Part shown: positions 25,799 to 34,383 of the stretch, piece by piece
How positions within the stretch are numbered: position 1 is the stretch's first letter
How the letters are laid out: each line of letters starts with the position of its first letter
Assembly: GCF_900110245.1 (NCBI RefSeq)
Contig: NZ_FOCZ01000005.1
Location: 496,001 to 560,000, forward strand
Source: Niastella yeongjuensis
GTDB taxonomy: Bacteria; Bacteroidota; Bacteroidia; Chitinophagales; Chitinophagaceae
Direction: 5' to 3'
DNA: 64,000 nt
Notes under the pieces: generated by a model
Databases searched by the model: none
What the model was told of the DNA's origin: nothing
What the model saw: the letters and a program-made list of their open reading frames with translations, nothing else
Program-made: the position numbers and the translations under genes

Positions 25799-26839
25799 TT
25801 AAACAGCCGGCTCCTGCTGACTTAAACAGTGGAAACTCCCCAGTCCCCAGATAATATCTGTGGAATCGATCCCGATCACTTTACGATCGGGGAAACTTTG
25901 CTGAATAATTTGTAATGCTTTATCATCATTGGCGCTGCGGTAGGTAGGAACTATTACCGCCGAATTGGCAATATAAAAATTGGCATAAGAGGCTGGTAAG
26001 CGCTGCCCTTCATATTCGATAGCATCGGGCATAGGCAACTCTATCACATTCAATTGCTGGCCATTAAACAACCGCATTTGTTTTAACTGACGCAGGTTGT
26101 GTTGCAGCAATTCGTAGTTCTCATCCTGTTTGTTTTCTTCTACCACCGTTAATACGGTATTGGCATTTACAAACCGAACGGTATCATCGATATGGCCATC
26201 GGTATCATCGCCCACAATACCTTCATCAACCCACAATACCTGTTCAACACCATAATAGTTATACAGGTATTCTTCTATCTGCTGCTGGTTCAAATGCGGG
26301 TTACGGTTAGGATTCAACAAACAGGCTGTTGAGGTCAGCAAGGTACCCTGTCCATTAAATTCAACCGAACCACCCTCCATTACAATACCAGGATGGTAAA
26401 CGGGAATGTTATAGTGCTTGCCTATTAAAGTTGGAATTACATCATCCAGATCGAAGGGCGGATATTTATTACCCCAGGCATTATATCCCCAGTCAACGAT
26501 CACTTTTTTGATATCCGCAGTAGGGTTTATTAAAAACGCCGGACCGTGATCGCGGCACCATGCATCGTTGGTTGGGTGAATAAAGAATTTGATCTTACCC
26601 AAATCGGCGCCTGCTTCGGTGAGGCATTTAATAGCAAAGGCTTTCATGGCATCGTCTACTACATTGATGCATACTTCCTCGCCTTTCGCCACTTCTTTTA
26701 TAAACTGACTGTAGAAAGGATAGATCGTTTCAATTTTGCCGGGCCATGATGCTTCCTTATGCGGCCAGCTCAGCCAGGTAGCTGTATGTGGTGCAAATTC
26801 AGCGGGGAAATAATAACCGAGTTCTTTGGGTGTATTCAT
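25799..26839 (-). CDS. aguA: Agmatine deiminase
   Basis: 346 residues of the peptidyl-arginine deiminase-like (PAD_porph) family. Catalytic motifs are WCRDHGPAF, GDDTDGHIDDTVRF and, near the C-terminus, LGSFHCLSQQEP with the nucleophilic Cys. The enzyme converts agmatine to N-carbamoylputrescine. The next gene upstream on the same strand, 146 nt away, encodes the following step, so the pair supports this function rather than protein citrullination. Confidence 0.92.
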   Translation of the reverse strand: MNTPKELGYYFPAEFAPHTATWLSWPHKEASWPGKIETIYPFYSQFIKEVAKGEEVCINVVDDAMKAFAIKCLTEAGADLGKIKFFIHPTNDAWCRDHGPAFLINPTADIKKVIVDWGYNAWGNKYPPFDLDDVIPTLIGKHYNIPVYHPGIVMEGGSVEFNGQGTLLTSTACLLNPNRNPHLNQQQIEEYLYNYYGVEQVLWVDEGIVGDDTDGHIDDTVRFVNANTVLTVVEENKQDENYELLQHNLRQLKQMRLFNGQQLNVIELPMPDAIEYEGQRLPASYANFYIANSAVIVPTYRSANDDKALQIIQQSFPDRKVIGIDSTDIIWGLGSFHCLSQQEPAV

Positions 26840-26879
26840 TAGCCTTTGTTCTTAATTGCTTTATTCGTGGTGATAAACT

Positions 26880-26957
26880 GCAGTTGCAAGTTTCAGGTTT
26901 CAGGGCTTTACTGCTATGGATTTCCCTGCAACCTGTAACTTGTAACCTGAAACTGCA
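26880..26957. repeat. Inverted heptad arrays between aguB and aguA
   Basis: Units such as CAGTTGC, AAGTTTC and AGGTTTC (26880-26904) face the complementary CCTGTAA, CTTGTAA and CCTGAAA units (26924-26957), forming a long imperfect stem in the operon gap. Confidence 0.75.
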
Positions 26958-26985
26958 CTTCAGTTTGCCTATGCTTATAAGCCAA

Positions 26986-27864
26986 TTATGCTTCGTCGTC
27001 TATATATCTTTTCGTAATTGGCTGGTAAGAGTCGATTCTGCGGTCGCGCATAAACGGCCAGTGTGTGCGGTAGCGATCGCTCAACTCGGTATTCAATTCT
27101 ATCACATGCACTTCTTCTTTATCGTGAGAAGCCTCGTATAAAACAGTTCCAAACGGATTGCTCACAAATGAACCACCCCAGAATTTCATAGCGCCGTTTT
27201 GTTCCAGTCCAACGCGGTTTACACTTACTACGTGTACGCCGTTTGCCACGGAATGGCTGCGTTGAATGGTTTGCCAGGCATTGTATTGCTCTACATTGGT
27301 AGCATCGTCCTGCGAAGTAGCCCAGCCGATAGCAGTGGGGTAAAACAGGATCTCAGCGCCCATCAGTGAAGTAATGCGGGCAGCTTCAGGATACCACTGG
27401 TCCCAGCAGATCAGCACGCCAATGGTGGCAAATTTTGTTTTGAATACTTTATAGCCCAAATCGCCGGGTGTGAAATAGAATTTCTCGTAATACGCCGGAT
27501 CATCGGGGATATGCATTTTGCGGTACTTGCCCAGGTAAGTGCCATCGGCATCCAGTACCGCCGTTGTATTGTGATAAAGGCCTTGTGCTCTTTTTTCAAA
27601 CAAAGAAGCAATGACAACCACGCCCGTTTCCGCGGCTACTTTACCCAATGCTTCGGTTGAAGGACCAGGAATAGGCTCTGCCAGTTTAAAGTTGTCGTAA
27701 TCTTCCACATCGCAGAAGTACGGCGAAGTAAATAACTCCTGCAAACAAACGATCTGAGCACCTTTGGCTGCCGCCTCACGTATTTTTTCAATTGCTTTTT
27801 GCAGGTTAGCTTGTTTTTCGTTGGTGCAGCTCATTTGCACCAGGCCTATTTTTACTTTTGTCAT
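26986..27864 (-). CDS. aguB: N-carbamoylputrescine amidase
   Basis: 292 residues of the nitrilase (carbon-nitrogen hydrolase) superfamily. The catalytic triad is seen as Glu in QELFTSPYF, Lys in KYRKMHIPDD and Cys in LICWDQWYPEA. It resembles plant and bacterial N-carbamoylputrescine amidases in length and in the YHNTTAVLDADG region. It hydrolyses N-carbamoylputrescine to putrescine, CO2 and ammonia. It is upstream of aguA on the same strand. Its leader is a heptad array. Confidence 0.93.
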   Translation of the reverse strand: MTKVKIGLVQMSCTNEKQANLQKAIEKIREAAAKGAQIVCLQELFTSPYFCDVEDYDNFKLAEPIPGPSTEALGKVAAETGVVVIASLFEKRAQGLYHNTTAVLDADGTYLGKYRKMHIPDDPAYYEKFYFTPGDLGYKVFKTKFATIGVLICWDQWYPEAARITSLMGAEILFYPTAIGWATSQDDATNVEQYNAWQTIQRSHSVANGVHVVSVNRVGLEQNGAMKFWGGSFVSNPFGTVLYEASHDKEEVHVIELNTELSDRYRTHWPFMRDRRIDSYQPITKRYIDDEA

Positions 27865-27904
27865 TTCTTGTTCTATGTTCTTTGTTTTAGTTCTTAATTC
27901 TTTG
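27865..27904 (-). repeat. Heptad array in the aguB leader
   Basis: Read on the minus strand, CAAAGAA/CATAGAA-type units (one of 6 nt) run directly into the ATG at 27864. It is another array in the ribosome-binding region, of the same type as that before lysR. Confidence 0.7.
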
Positions 27905-27976
27905 TCTGCATAATAACAAGGAACCGCCTGATTTGTTGAATCGGTATCTTATCAACTTGTTAACTTTTCCAACGTT

Positions 27977-28037
27977 GCCCGCCGAAGCCTTGCTGCCGTC
28001 GCCAGGGCTATGGCAGCCGAAGGGCATAGGAGGGCCA
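27977..28037. repeat. Fragment of a second dispersed GC-rich element
   Basis: It contains CCGCCGAAGCCTTG and CGCCAGGGCT, which resemble the words at 51244-51272 (CCTCCTTCGCCAGGGCTTCG) and near 23492. It ends at the bshB1 stop. Confidence 0.4.
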
Positions 28038-28775
28038 CTAGGTTTCTACCTGTAACAGGGCATCCAGACTGCTGATGCCGATCTTCTTCTCACTGACAAA
28101 CCCTTCGGCGTATTTCACCCCAATGCGTTTACCCATCATCCGGGCGCGGCCGGTTACACTGTCCAGAAAATCGGGGGAAGAAATATAGGTTTGTGGCCCT
28201 TCGTGCCCATCTACATCATTGAAAAACTGGGTCCTATAGGCCAGAATGGCCTCCATACGCTGATCAAATACATCGGTAATATCTACCAGCAGATCGGGTT
28301 CATGGTACCAGTCCTGCAAATAGTGCAATACATATTTGGGGCGCCAGCGCGGTTGTGGTTTACCACTTTCGTCTTTGGTTTCAATTTTCGCCAGTCCGGC
28401 CAAAAAACAGGAAGTAGCGATCAGCTGGCCGGCACGGCCATGATCGGGGTGCCGGTCGTCCAGGGCATTTGCCAGCACTACTTCGGGCTGATAGGTCCTG
28501 ATGGCCTGTATCAGCTTCAATTGATGTTCTTCATCATTGCGGAAAAAACCATCCCGCATTTTCAGGTTAACGCGCACCTCCACTCCCATGATCTCAGCAG
28601 CTTTGGCAGCTTCCGCATAACGGGTTTCAATGGTACCTCTTGTTCCAAGCTCACCCTGGGTAAGATCGATGATCCCGCCTTTCTTGCCCCGCTTTATTTC
28701 ATTGATCAGTGTGCCTGAACAGCTTAGCTCCACATCATCAGGATGAACGCCAATGGCCAGTAAATCCAGTTTCAT
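28038..28775 (-). CDS. bshB1: Bacillithiol biosynthesis deacetylase BshB1
   Basis: 245 residues of the LmbE/PIG-L deacetylase family. Zinc-site motifs are GVHPDDVELSCSGT near the N-terminus and the HPDHGRAGQL motif. The segment IIDLTQGELGTRGT, then AAEIMGVEVRVNL and MRDGFF, matches BshB1, which deacetylates GlcNAc-malate in bacillithiol synthesis. Bacillithiol occurs in Bacteroidota. No bshA or bshC is in this window. Confidence 0.9.
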   Translation of the reverse strand: MKLDLLAIGVHPDDVELSCSGTLINEIKRGKKGGIIDLTQGELGTRGTIETRYAEAAKAAEIMGVEVRVNLKMRDGFFRNDEEHQLKLIQAIRTYQPEVVLANALDDRHPDHGRAGQLIATSCFLAGLAKIETKDESGKPQPRWRPKYVLHYLQDWYHEPDLLVDITDVFDQRMEAILAYRTQFFNDVDGHEGPQTYISSPDFLDSVTGRARMMGKRIGVKYAEGFVSEKKIGISSLDALLQVET

Positions 28776-28791
28776 AAAAAAATTTGAGCGG

Positions 28792-28799
28792 CAAAGGTA
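28792..28799 (-). promoter_or_regulatory. Candidate -7 element for bshB1
   Basis: TACCTTTG on the minus strand matches TAnnTTTG and lies 16 nt before the ATG. The -33 element is unclear. Confidence 0.45.
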
Positions 28800-28805
28800 G
28801 TATTT

Positions 28806-28925
28806 AGTTCAAAGTTTTAAGGTCAAAGTTTAAAGATCAATCCCTAAGCGGGCACTTAAAACCTTAAACTTTCAACTTTAAACTTTAAACTTTCAACTTA
28901 AAACTTTCAACTTAAAACTTAAAAC
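28806..28925. repeat. Inverted heptad arrays overlapping a stop codon
   Basis: Five AGTTTAA-type units (28806-28840) face ten AACTTTA-type units (28853-28925), able to form a long AU-rich stem. The right arm includes the stop codon of the serine hydrolase gene (28919). Confidence 0.85.
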
Positions 28926-30055
28926 AGTAGTCCCCACCGGATAAGCGCGTCAACCTCCGCAGGGGCATTGTCTATACGCTCATTTGCCCGTTTTTTCCCA
29001 AGCCGCACAATGACTGTTTTTGTGGAAGGAATAACGATGACATATTGCCCTAAGATACCGCGGGCATAAAAGATCTGGGGTTTGCTGGGAATGATCCACC
29101 ACTGGTAGCCATAGTAGGTACAACGCAGTCCGCTGTCATCGGGAATATTGCAGGGTTTTATAGAATTGAGGTAATAATCCATGGGAATGATCTCATTGCC
29201 CTTCCAGCGGCCGCTGTCCAGCATCAGCTGGCCCAGCCGGGCAAAATCGCGGGCATTGGAGTTAAAGCAGCAGTAGGCTTTTTCGTTCCCGCCCACCTGA
29301 TCGGTGCTCCATAAGGCGGCGTGTTCGGCCCCCAATGGCTGCCATAACTTTTCAGAAGCATAGGCGCTGAGCGATTTGCCGGTGGCTTTTTCCAATATCA
29401 GGCCTAATAACTGGGTATCGCCCGATTTGTAATAATGCAGCGTCCCTGGTGGATGAATGATACCAACCCCGGTTGCTGTTTTATAGGCATCATGTCCGTA
29501 ATATAATTCGGTGGTTACTGAAAAAGGGTTGGCGTAAGATTCGTCCCAATTGCTGCCGCTGCTCATGGTAAGCAGGTCAACAATGCGGACCCGGGCCTTT
29601 TCGCCGGTCCTGAATTCGGGCAGAAAATCACCTGCCGGTTCTTCCAGGGACTGTATTTTGCCTTCTTTGATGGCAGCGCCTATCAGCAGGCTGGTAATAC
29701 TTTTGGCCATGGAAAAGGAGCCCGACAGGGAAGAATCGCTGTAGCCGTCCCAGTAAAACTCATACAGAATGGAATCGTTCTTTATGGCCAGTACCGCCAC
29801 GGTTTCCAGGTCTTCCAGCATTTTCTTCAGCGAGGCCGGCAACGGGTTTTTATTGTAGTTGGCAGAAAGGTCCCAGGGCTGCGGTTCGCCTGTTACCACC
29901 GGGTTATTGGTGAATTTTTTATAATCGTCGATATCGGCAAAATTGTACCATACCGCTTCAAACAGGTAGATGCGGCCTGAGATAACTGCATAGGCGCTGA
30001 AGGCCACAATTATCACCAGAATAAGGGTCACAATTACGCGAATAAACTTTTTCAT
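28919..30055 (-). CDS. Serine hydrolase (class C beta-lactamase family)
   Basis: 378 residues. An N-terminal hydrophobic segment (about 5-27) is an anchor or signal. The beta-lactamase fold carries the nucleophile motif S-x-x-K as SMAKS, and Tyr in HYYKSGD at the Y-x-N position. The third motif (KTG-like) is unclear. The family includes peptidases and esterases, and antibiotic hydrolysis is not implied. It is probably periplasmic, and alone on the strand between bshB1 and lpdA. Confidence 0.88.
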   Translation of the reverse strand: MKKFIRVIVTLILVIIVAFSAYAVISGRIYLFEAVWYNFADIDDYKKFTNNPVVTGEPQPWDLSANYNKNPLPASLKKMLEDLETVAVLAIKNDSILYEFYWDGYSDSSLSGSFSMAKSITSLLIGAAIKEGKIQSLEEPAGDFLPEFRTGEKARVRIVDLLTMSSGSNWDESYANPFSVTTELYYGHDAYKTATGVGIIHPPGTLHYYKSGDTQLLGLILEKATGKSLSAYASEKLWQPLGAEHAALWSTDQVGGNEKAYCCFNSNARDFARLGQLMLDSGRWKGNEIIPMDYYLNSIKPCNIPDDSGLRCTYYGYQWWIIPSKPQIFYARGILGQYVIVIPSTKTVIVRLGKKRANERIDNAPAEVDALIRWGLLF

Positions 30056-30311
30056 AGCAGTCGTTGTTAATTGAAGATAGTAAATTGAACCAACCTGTTT
30101 GAGCCATTTAATTGGTTATTAACTATTTTTTTGTGACTTGTGTAAAAAAAAGGAATACATAACACAATAAAAATTATTGCAAAAGCTCCGGCACAGTGGC
30201 AGTCCCTTTTTTTTGCTCTTTTCTCATTTTCGAGTAGCTTCGCAGGTCTTTATTCGAAAAAAGACGAAGTAAGTCAGTAATAGACAGTAATAGAATACTG
30301 CCGGAAGAATC

Positions 30312-30346
30312 AGAAATCGTAAAATCTAAAATCGTAAATCGAAATG
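30312..30346 (+). repeat. Heptad array ending in the lpdA start codon
   Basis: Units GAAATCG, TAAAATC, TAAAATC and GTAAATC are followed by GAAATGG, which contains the ATG of lpdA (30344). The 7-nt phase continues through the start codon. Confidence 0.75.
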
Positions 30347-31747
30347 GCATACGACGTAGTAGTTCTCGGAAGCGGCCCCGGCGGATATGTGGCAGCTATC
30401 CGGGCATCTCAACTGGGATTCAAAACCGCAATCATTGAAAAGGAAAGTTTGGGTGGTATTTGTTTGAACTGGGGCTGTATTCCCACCAAAGCCCTGCTGA
30501 AAAGCGCCCAGGTTTTTGAATACATTAAGCACTCTAAAGATTATGGTATTGAAGCCACTGGAACCGCTGATTTTTCGGCAGTAATCAAACGCAGCCGCGG
30601 TGTAGCCGACAAAATGAGCAAAGGTGTTCAGTTCCTGATGAAGAAGAACAAGATCGACGTGATCATGGGCTTCGGAAAACTGAAAGCCAAAGGTCAAATT
30701 GAAGTAAAAGGCGCTGATGGCAAATCACAGATCGTTGAAGCAAAAAATATCATTCTGGCAACCGGTGGTCGCAGCCGCGAACTGCCCAGCCTGAAAATAG
30801 ATGGCAAAAAGATCATTGGTTATCGCGAAGCTATGGTGTTGCCTACGCAACCTAAAAGCATGATCGTGGTAGGTAGTGGTGCCATTGGGGTTGAATTTGG
30901 TTACTTCTACGCTGCCCTGGGTACTAAAGTTACCATCGTTGAATTCATGGACCGCATCGTTCCTGTTGAAGACGAAGAAATTTCAAAAGAACTGGCAAAG
31001 AACTTCAAGAAGAATGGCATCGAGATCATGACCAGCTCTGAAGTTACCAGCGTAGATACCAGCGGAAATGGTGTTAAAGCCAAAGTAAAAACCAAAGATG
31101 GTGAAGTTGTCCTCGAAGCCGATGTAGTACTGAGCGCTGTAGGGGTTGCTGCCAACATCGAAGGTATTGGTCTGGAAGAACTCGGTGTAAAAACTGAGAA
31201 AGGCAAAATTGCTGTAGACAAATATTACAAAACCAACGTACCAGGCATTTACGCTATCGGTGACTGCGTTCCTGGTCAGGCATTGGCGCACGTAGCTTCT
31301 AAAGAAGGTATCATTTGCGTTGAAAACATTGCCTACGGTGAAAAGAAATACAACCACCAACCCGAAGCACTGGATTACGGCAACGTACCAGGCTGTACTT
31401 ATTGCACACCTGAAGTTGCTTCAGTTGGTATGACCGAAAAACAGGCTAAAGATGCCGGTTATGAAATTAAAGTAGGTAAATTCCCGTTAAGCGCTGCCGG
31501 TAAAGCTACTGCTGCCGGACATAACGAAGGTTTCATAAAAGTGATCTTCGATGCTAAATACGGCGAATGGCTCGGTACACACATGATCGGTTACAACGTT
31601 ACCGAAATGATTGCCGAAACCGTAGTTGCCCGCAAGCTGGAAACAACTTACCATGAAGTACTGGATGCCATCCACCCTCACCCAACCATGAGTGAGAACA
31701 TCAAGGAAGCTGTTGAAGTAGCTTATGGCGAAGCGATCCACATCTAA
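30344..31747 (+). CDS. lpdA: Dihydrolipoyl dehydrogenase (E3)
   Basis: 467 residues. An FAD-binding GxGxxG at the start (VVLGSGPGGYVAAI) is followed by the redox disulfide in GGICLNWGCIPTKA. The NAD-binding motif is VVGSGAIGVEFGYFYAALGT. The C-terminal dimerisation motif is AIHPHPTMSE, where the His-Glu pair assists catalysis. It reoxidises lipoyl groups in 2-oxoacid dehydrogenase complexes and the glycine cleavage system. No E1 or E2 genes are adjacent. It ends at a strong terminator. Its leader is a heptad array. Confidence 0.96.
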   Translation: MAYDVVVLGSGPGGYVAAIRASQLGFKTAIIEKESLGGICLNWGCIPTKALLKSAQVFEYIKHSKDYGIEATGTADFSAVIKRSRGVADKMSKGVQFLMKKNKIDVIMGFGKLKAKGQIEVKGADGKSQIVEAKNIILATGGRSRELPSLKIDGKKIIGYREAMVLPTQPKSMIVVGSGAIGVEFGYFYAALGTKVTIVEFMDRIVPVEDEEISKELAKNFKKNGIEIMTSSEVTSVDTSGNGVKAKVKTKDGEVVLEADVVLSAVGVAANIEGIGLEELGVKTEKGKIAVDKYYKTNVPGIYAIGDCVPGQALAHVASKEGIICVENIAYGEKKYNHQPEALDYGNVPGCTYCTPEVASVGMTEKQAKDAGYEIKVGKFPLSAAGKATAAGHNEGFIKVIFDAKYGEWLGTHMIGYNVTEMIAETVVARKLETTYHEVLDAIHPHPTMSENIKEAVEVAYGEAIHI

Positions 31748-31770
31748 TAAGAAAGCTTTACAATAAAAAA

Positions 31771-31799
31771 GGGGCATCTGAATTCAGGTGCCCCTTTTT
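31771..31799 (+). terminator. lpdA terminator
   Basis: GGGGCATCTG pairs with CAGGTGCCCC (one G-U) around AATT, followed by TTTTT. The preceding A-run lets it work also for the convergent DUF4197 gene. Confidence 0.9.
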
Positions 31800-31817
31800 C
31801 TTTATCGTCGTAGCGAC

Positions 31818-31864
31818 AAACTTTCAACTTTAAACTTTCAACTTTCAACTTTCAACTATGAACC
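31818..31864. repeat. Heptad array overlapping the DUF4197 copy 2 stop
   Basis: Six units of CAACTTT/AAACTTT type and CAACTAT end in GAACC. The stop codon of the gene at 31856 is formed from the CAACTAT unit. Confidence 0.85.
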
Positions 31865-32608
31865 TTGTGCTTCCTTGCTTCCGAATACCTTCTTCAACAG
31901 ATCAGTTACGCGCGAAACAGGATCTTTGCGGATCTTTTGTTCTTCCAGTCCAACCTGGTAAAAGATACCGGTGATGGCCTTATCAGTTACAAAACCACTT
32001 AAATCCGGATTGATCTTATTGGTGGCAAACTTATTATAGGTAGTAAATACATCACCCCAGTACTTGGTGGCGCTTACTTTATCAAGCGACGATTGAATAA
32101 CAGGCTTAAAGGCTGAAGTCAGGGATGAAGTTGTTTTTGTCTTCAGGAAATTGGTAGCGGCCATATCCCCGCCTTTTAATATACCCAGCGCATCCGAAAT
32201 GGTCATGCTTTTGATGGCATCAACAAATATAGGCGCGGCAGATTTGGTAGCATCCTCAGCGGCCCGGTTCAGTGATAAAACTGCTTTATCAACCAGGCTG
32301 CCCATTCCCAGGTCGCGCAAGGTCTTTTCTACCTTTTGAGCTTCCTCGGGTAACAAAATCTTAATAGCGGCATTTTTAAAGAACCCATCGAGGGCAGAAA
32401 GCTGATTGCCAGAATTCTGGGCGCCTACTTCCAGGGCTTGTTTTAAGCCGGCTACAATATCAGCAGTGCTCAACCCGGTTCCGGTACCGGTACCCGCAGC
32501 TGCCGGATAATTCTGTTCAATGGTTTTAATGATCTGCTGCGTACTTTCGCATCCAGTGAATACGGAAAGCAGTAATACACAGGATAATAATTGGATAATT
32601 CTTTTCAT
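31856..32608 (-). CDS. DUF4197 lipoprotein (copy 2)
   Basis: About 250 residues starting MKRIIQLLSC with lipobox FTGC, so it is a lipoprotein, unlike copy 1 at 6042, which has a cleavable signal. Alternative starts at 32611 and 32638 exist. The DUF4197 body matches copy 1 closely: GLKQALEVGAQNSGNQLSALDGFF, LSLNRAAEDATKSA, IFVDAIKSMTISDALGIL and RKDPVSRVTDLLKKVFG. Function is unknown. The two copies differ mainly in the signal region. It is divergent from the DAO gene by about 55 nt. Confidence 0.87.
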   Translation of the reverse strand: MKRIIQLLSCVLLLSVFTGCESTQQIIKTIEQNYPAAAGTGTGTGLSTADIVAGLKQALEVGAQNSGNQLSALDGFFKNAAIKILLPEEAQKVEKTLRDLGMGSLVDKAVLSLNRAAEDATKSAAPIFVDAIKSMTISDALGILKGGDMAATNFLKTKTTSSLTSAFKPVIQSSLDKVSATKYWGDVFTTYNKFATNKINPDLSGFVTDKAITGIFYQVGLEEQKIRKDPVSRVTDLLKKVFGSKEAQGS

Positions 32609-32661
32609 CATCAATTGTTTGCTGATTAATTTTTGCAAGATTAAGCCGTAAAATTATAAAA

Positions 32662-33792
32662 ATGCAAATATCAGTTTGGGAAAAAGAAAGTTTTTATGCA
32701 CCAAAAGATGTGATCATCGTGGGCAGTGGACTGGTAGGCCTTTGGTGCGCCTGGCATCTTAAAAAGAACGATCCGGCCCTTTCTGTAGCTATTATAGACA
32801 GGGGCATCATCCCCACCGGGGCCAGTACCCGCAATGCCGGCTTTGCCTGTTTTGGCAGCGTTACCGAACTGGCAGAAGATGCCGAACGCTTTGGGGAAGA
32901 CAGCATGCTGCAACTGGTTGAAATGCGTTATAAAGGGCTGCAACGCATCCGCAAGGTATTTAAAGAATCGGCCATCGATTTTGACATGTGCGGCGGTTAT
33001 GAATTATTTCCCGAAATACCCATGGAGAAAATACCGGTCCTGGCGTATCAAACTGACCGGTTAAACACTTTACTACACGAAATAACCGGTAAAAAACGAA
33101 CCTTTAAACAGGCTGATGATAAAATCGATGCCCTCGGTTTACACGAAGTAGAACACCTGATAGAAAACAAACTGGAAGGTTACCTGCACTCCGGCAAACT
33201 CTGCCAGGCATTGTTACAGGCCGTTCAATCGATGGGCGTAACCGTTTTGAATGCGATCGAGATCACCGGGTTTGAAAAAGTAAACGATCATATAGAACTA
33301 TACACCAATCAGTTTGTAAATTTCAAAGCCGGCAAAGTCCTTATCTGCACCAATGCATTTGCCCGCCAGTTATTACCTGAGTTGGATATTGTTCCTGCGC
33401 GTGGACAGGTACTGGTCACCTCTCCTATTGAAAATTTACCACTCAAAGGCACCTTTCATTTCGATGCAGGTTATTATTATTTCCGCAACCTAGGTAATCG
33501 TGTGTTATTAGGCGGTGCCCGCAACAAAGCCTTCGAAGAAGAAGCCACCACCGAACTTTCCATCACTGATACCATTCAACAAGAGCTGGAATATTTCCTC
33601 AGCACATACATTCTTCCCGGTTATACCTACACGATCACCGACCGCTGGAGCGGCATCATGGGAATGGGTAATGAAAAACTACCTATTGTAAAAGAAGTTT
33701 CCCCACAAGTTTTCTGTGCTGTTAGAATGAGTGGGATGGGGGTTGCGTTAGCACCGGTTATTGGGGAACAGATTTCTAAATTATTAAGTTGA
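32662..33792 (+). CDS. FAD-dependent oxidoreductase (DAO family)
   Basis: 376 residues. The dinucleotide-binding motif VIIVGSGLVGLWCAWHL is near the N-terminus, followed by GASTRNAGFACFGS. It belongs to the glycine/sarcosine oxidase-like DAO group of amino-acid or amine oxidoreductases. The C-terminal FAD contact region includes TDRWSGIMGMGNEKLPIV. The substrate is unknown. The stop codon TGA lies within the first heptad of the following array. Confidence 0.87.
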   Translation: MQISVWEKESFYAPKDVIIVGSGLVGLWCAWHLKKNDPALSVAIIDRGIIPTGASTRNAGFACFGSVTELAEDAERFGEDSMLQLVEMRYKGLQRIRKVFKESAIDFDMCGGYELFPEIPMEKIPVLAYQTDRLNTLLHEITGKKRTFKQADDKIDALGLHEVEHLIENKLEGYLHSGKLCQALLQAVQSMGVTVLNAIEITGFEKVNDHIELYTNQFVNFKAGKVLICTNAFARQLLPELDIVPARGQVLVTSPIENLPLKGTFHFDAGYYYFRNLGNRVLLGGARNKAFEEEATTELSITDTIQQELEYFLSTYILPGYTYTITDRWSGIMGMGNEKLPIVKEVSPQVFCAVRMSGMGVALAPVIGEQISKLLS

Positions 33793-33837
33793 AAGTTTTA
33801 AGTTGAAAGTTTTAAGTTGAAAGTTTAAAGTTCAAGG
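33786..33837. repeat. Heptad array at the DAO gene stop
   Basis: Seven units of AAGTTGA/AAGTTTT type start inside the DAO coding sequence. The stop TGA (33790-33792) is the end of the first AAGTTGA. It forms the left arm of an inverted pair with 34384-34502 around the four-helix-bundle gene. Confidence 0.88.
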
Positions 33838-33950
33838 ATTGGGATTATTGTTATTTAATTTGTTTTGTCAACTATTAAATAAGTTCTATATTTAATATAT
33901 CAGGCTTTGTAGTAGCATTATAAACATTACTTCACTTTAAAAACTTTATA

Positions 33951-34328
33951 ATGGCTACGTTTAACACATTTGAGGAAATTATGGCCTGGCAAAAAGCAAA
34001 AACACTTTGCGACAAAATTCACTCCATCTGTATTACAACAAACCTGTCAAAAGACTACAAATTAAAAGATCAGATCAACGGTTCCAGTGGGTCAATCATG
34101 GATAATATTGCGGAGGGGTTTGGTCGAGTTGGCAATAAGGAATTTATCCAATTCCTTGGCATTTCACTTGGTTCTGTATGTGAATGCCAATCACAGCTAC
34201 ACCGAATTCTTGATCGAAACTATATCAATAAGGCACTTTTTGATGAACTATATTCATTATCTGATGAAATCAGGCGAATGATTTTTGGGCTTATTAATCT
34301 ATTCAGGCAGCAACTACAAGTGGTTTAA
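33951..34328 (+). CDS. Four-helix-bundle protein (23S IVP/S23 family)
   Basis: 125 residues, mostly helical. The start FEEIMAWQKAKTLCDKIHSI and the motif LKDQINGSSGSIMDNIAEGFGR are characteristic of the 23S rRNA-intervening-sequence-protein family (S23-like, also related to the Avd protein of diversity-generating retroelements). In Bacteroidota these are often free-standing genes of unknown role. No reverse transcriptase or variable repeat is present. The gene is more AT-rich than its neighbours and sits between inverted heptad arrays, which suggests it arrived as a cassette. Confidence 0.88.
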   Translation: MATFNTFEEIMAWQKAKTLCDKIHSICITTNLSKDYKLKDQINGSSGSIMDNIAEGFGRVGNKEFIQFLGISLGSVCECQSQLHRILDRNYINKALFDELYSLSDEIRRMIFGLINLFRQQLQVV

Positions 34329-34383
34329 AGTTCAAAAACCGTAAAGATAAAAACGCCCATTCAACACCAAACAATCAACCACT

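Noticed and set aside
28919-30055. Antibiotic-resistance beta-lactamase
   Set aside because: The S-x-x-K motif is shared by many serine hydrolases of this fold; nothing in the sequence points to antibiotic hydrolysis.
33951-34328. Possible diversity-generating retroelement, because the four-helix-bundle protein resembles Avd
   Set aside because: No reverse transcriptase, template repeat or variable repeat is visible nearby. The protein is better taken as a free-standing S23/IVP-like protein.
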